64,000 nucleotides of DNA from Apricaphanius iberus (lineage: Eukaryota > Chordata > Actinopteri > Cyprinodontiformes > Aphaniidae): contig JAPXFQ010000075.1 in assembly GCA_028564705.1 (NCBI GenBank), forward strand, positions 1,426,001 through 1,490,000, in the 5' to 3' direction. The notes below the pieces were generated by a model. It did no database searches. It was given only the letters and a program-made list of their open reading frames with translations, and was not told the DNA's origin. Shown here in pieces: positions 62,585-64,000 of the stretch. The position numbers and the translations under genes were made by a program. Within the stretch, counting starts at the first letter, position 1; each line of letters opens with the position of its first letter.

Positions 62585-62673
62585 CTGTGGAACATGGACG
62601 CGGCCGGCTGGTTTGTGCTCGACTGAGAGCCGTCGTCCTCTTCCCCGTAAGTCTCGCTGTCTTCGCTGTCTTC
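62585..62673 (-). CDS. drap1: drap1 penultimate exon, acidic/Ser-rich
   Basis: Encodes EDSEDSETYGEEDDGSQSS then TNQPAASMFH and the first two bases of a Ser codon, 89 bp. The acidic EDSED..GEEDDG run aligns with the acidic stretch after the SGTDSEQED block of mammalian DRAP1. The acceptor is GGTGAAAACAG before GAAGAC and the donor is CCACAG followed by GTGAGG. Phase 0 entry matches the phase 0 exit of the exon to its right. Confidence 0.9.
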
Positions 62674-62771
62674 CTGTTTTCACCAGTAAAAGAAAGAAAA
62701 AAAAATCCAAACACTTGCACGGAGAGCCTCCATCAACATCTTAAGGCCTTAATGTGAAGGTTATCTCCGAC

Positions 62772-62862
62772 CTCTTGCTCCGACTCGGTTCCTGATAACT
62801 TCTTGTCCTTGCCTTTGGAGCCAGCTCCCCCGTTCTTGCGACCAGATCCTGGCTTTCGACCC
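62772..62862 (-). CDS. drap1: drap1 exon with the [12 protein letters not shown] nuclear-signal region
   Basis: Encodes [20 protein letters not shown] followed by [10 protein letters not shown], 91 bp, nearly the same as the DRAP1 segment after the histone fold ([12 protein letters not shown] and [12 protein letters not shown]), which diagnoses the gene. The basic stretch probably serves nuclear localisation (inference). The acceptor is TATTCTCTTTTAG; the first G completes a codon from the next exon upstream. The donor is CAAGAG followed by GTCGGA, a weak GT donor. The histone-fold exons (about the first 100 residues) lie beyond 64000. Confidence 0.92.
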
Positions 62863-64000
62863 CTAAAAGAGAATAATAGTAAAAACCATAAATAAAAAAA
62901 TTTGATAAACCAATTTTGTAACGAGACGTAAAAATTGCGACCACTTCTAAGAATGGATCATTTTTCGGTTTGTGAACTGAGTAAAGAACCCAGTAGGGAC
63001 TTCCAGGAGATTTCCAGTACCTATAAAAACAGAAGTTACTTTACAGCATAAACTCATAAGGTTATATTTACATTAAAATAGGAATTGTATGACAGAAGCA
63101 AAGGAAAGTGTACATAACCTTCCACATTTCAAACTCTTTCGATTTGTGATACAACACTATCAAATCAAATAAATTAAAAACAACCATCTTGAAACACATT
63201 TTAGGCTGATATTTTGATTCTGTTTAAATTTAATCATAATTTCTTTATTCCAAAGGGAAATTAGATCTTGTCCAACTCAAGTCCTCGAAGGATCTCTGGT
63301 AGCAGTCAATTATGCAATGTATCTGAAGTGGCCTCTGACAGAAGACTGTTTCTGTACAACATTCGTCACATGCTAATAAGCCAATATCTGGGCCGCAGAG
63401 AAAATTTCATATAAGAACAGCAGTTGGTTGGCAAGGAATACTAATCCACCTCGTTTGCTTTTGCCGCTCCTCTTTAAATCTCTGTCTGGCAGTATGGTTA
63501 GGAAGCCGGGCACCGAGACCGAGTCGGAGTTATGATGGTTGCCCATTAAGGTGGAAAAAGATGGTCTGAGCTTCCTCCTTCTCTCTCTCCTCTTTGGTCC
63601 TGCTCTTCATGCTGTTCAACTCGCGTTATTTCAGCTTTTGAGATGCTAATCAGCCGCTCCCAAATGTAAGAGCAATACCTTTGTTGCCATGGCTACAAAT
63701 TATGGTAACTGTCGCAATGGAGAAAAAGTAAGAGCAAAAAATATGCCCATGTGCACAGCTACCAAAACCAAGGGGCGGAATTGTCCAAATGTAACGTCCT
63801 GAGCAAAAAAACGATTAGGAAACGTTTGGATCAGGAACAAATCAGAACAAAAGTAACAGAGTCGCTCCACCATGAGGGATACAGCTCTAATACATCTCTT
63901 TAATATTTGTGTGAATTGTTTACTTCAGAAACATGAAAATTTCTCTGAAGGGCTTTTCTGAAAATGTGTGTAAGCCAGACTCAAGGCTGGCCATGGCCAA
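62863..64000 (-). other. drap1: drap1 intron running off the right edge
   Basis: No further drap1 exon could be recognised. A minus-oriented LINE tail-like piece (CCAAAGGGAAATTAG, about 63250) is present, and the remaining DNA is unassigned. Confidence 0.5.

Noticed and set aside
63440..63480. Minus-strand segment AGGAGCGGCAAAAGCAAACGAG followed by GTGGAT as the drap1 exon before 62862
   Set aside because: The phase fits and it is basic, but the encoded peptide (RFKEERQKQTR) does not resemble the expected DRAP1 region just after the histone fold, and the acceptor is weak.

Overview
The window is vertebrate nuclear DNA, almost certainly from a ray-finned (teleost) fish. Short coding exons with canonical GT-AG splice sites are separated by kilobase-scale introns. 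The filler is typical teleost repeat content: several Tc1/mariner families, hAT elements and hAT-type MITEs with 8-bp target duplications, tRNA-derived SINEs, L2-like and other non-LTR retrotransposon fragments, and CA, GA and TA microsatellites. Nothing points to a bacterial, plasmid or viral source.

Only two host genes can be supported, both on the minus strand. The first is the 5' part of map3k11 (mixed-lineage kinase 3, MLK3). Its start codon is at 47637, and four coding exons (46881-47637, 18461-18641, 3648-3796, 2628-2803) join in frame into 421 codons covering the SH3 domain, the whole kinase domain and the start of the following helical region. The leucine zippers, CRIB motif and proline-rich tail must lie beyond the left edge. 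Intron 1 is about 28 kb and intron 2 about 14.7 kb, both swollen by transposons. A consensus acceptor 50 bp before the ATG implies a further noncoding 5' exon, probably near the CpG/CCAAT/YY1-containing segment at 48.6-48.96 kb. The second gene is the 3' end of drap1 (NC2 alpha, a repressor of RNA polymerase II transcription): exons 62772-62862, 62585-62673 and 57755-57920, followed by a 3'UTR of about 1.2 kb with a polyadenylation signal near 56570. Its histone-fold exons lie beyond the right edge. From memory, MAP3K11 and DRAP1 both map to human 11q13.1, so the pairing looks like conserved synteny.

Layout: 1-1.83 kb, hAT element with a broken transposase; 2.6-3.8 kb, map3k11 exons 4 and 3; 3.9-18.4 kb, intron 2 with two Tc1-like elements, hAT MITEs, a SINE, an L2-like LINE and a CpG-rich patch; 18.5 kb, exon 2; 18.7-46.9 kb, intron 1 with more hAT MITEs, three Tc1-like regions, a cluster of related repeats at 31.6-37.1 kb and interleaved local duplications at 34-36.1 kb; 46.9-48.96 kb, exon 1 and putative promoter; 49-56.5 kb, intergenic DNA with LINE fragments and a Tc1 element carrying a LINE tail and a SINE; 56.5-62.9 kb, drap1, whose last intron holds a Tc1-like element with long near-identical terminal inverted repeats, itself inside a MITE; 62.9-64 kb, a further drap1 intron.

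The two genes do not form a pathway: one is a stress-kinase activator of JNK signalling, the other a nuclear co-repressor. I did not find a convincing undescribed biological system. The points most worth a second look are the transposon architecture, the teleost-type drap1 tail and the duplication cluster in map3k11 intron 1.
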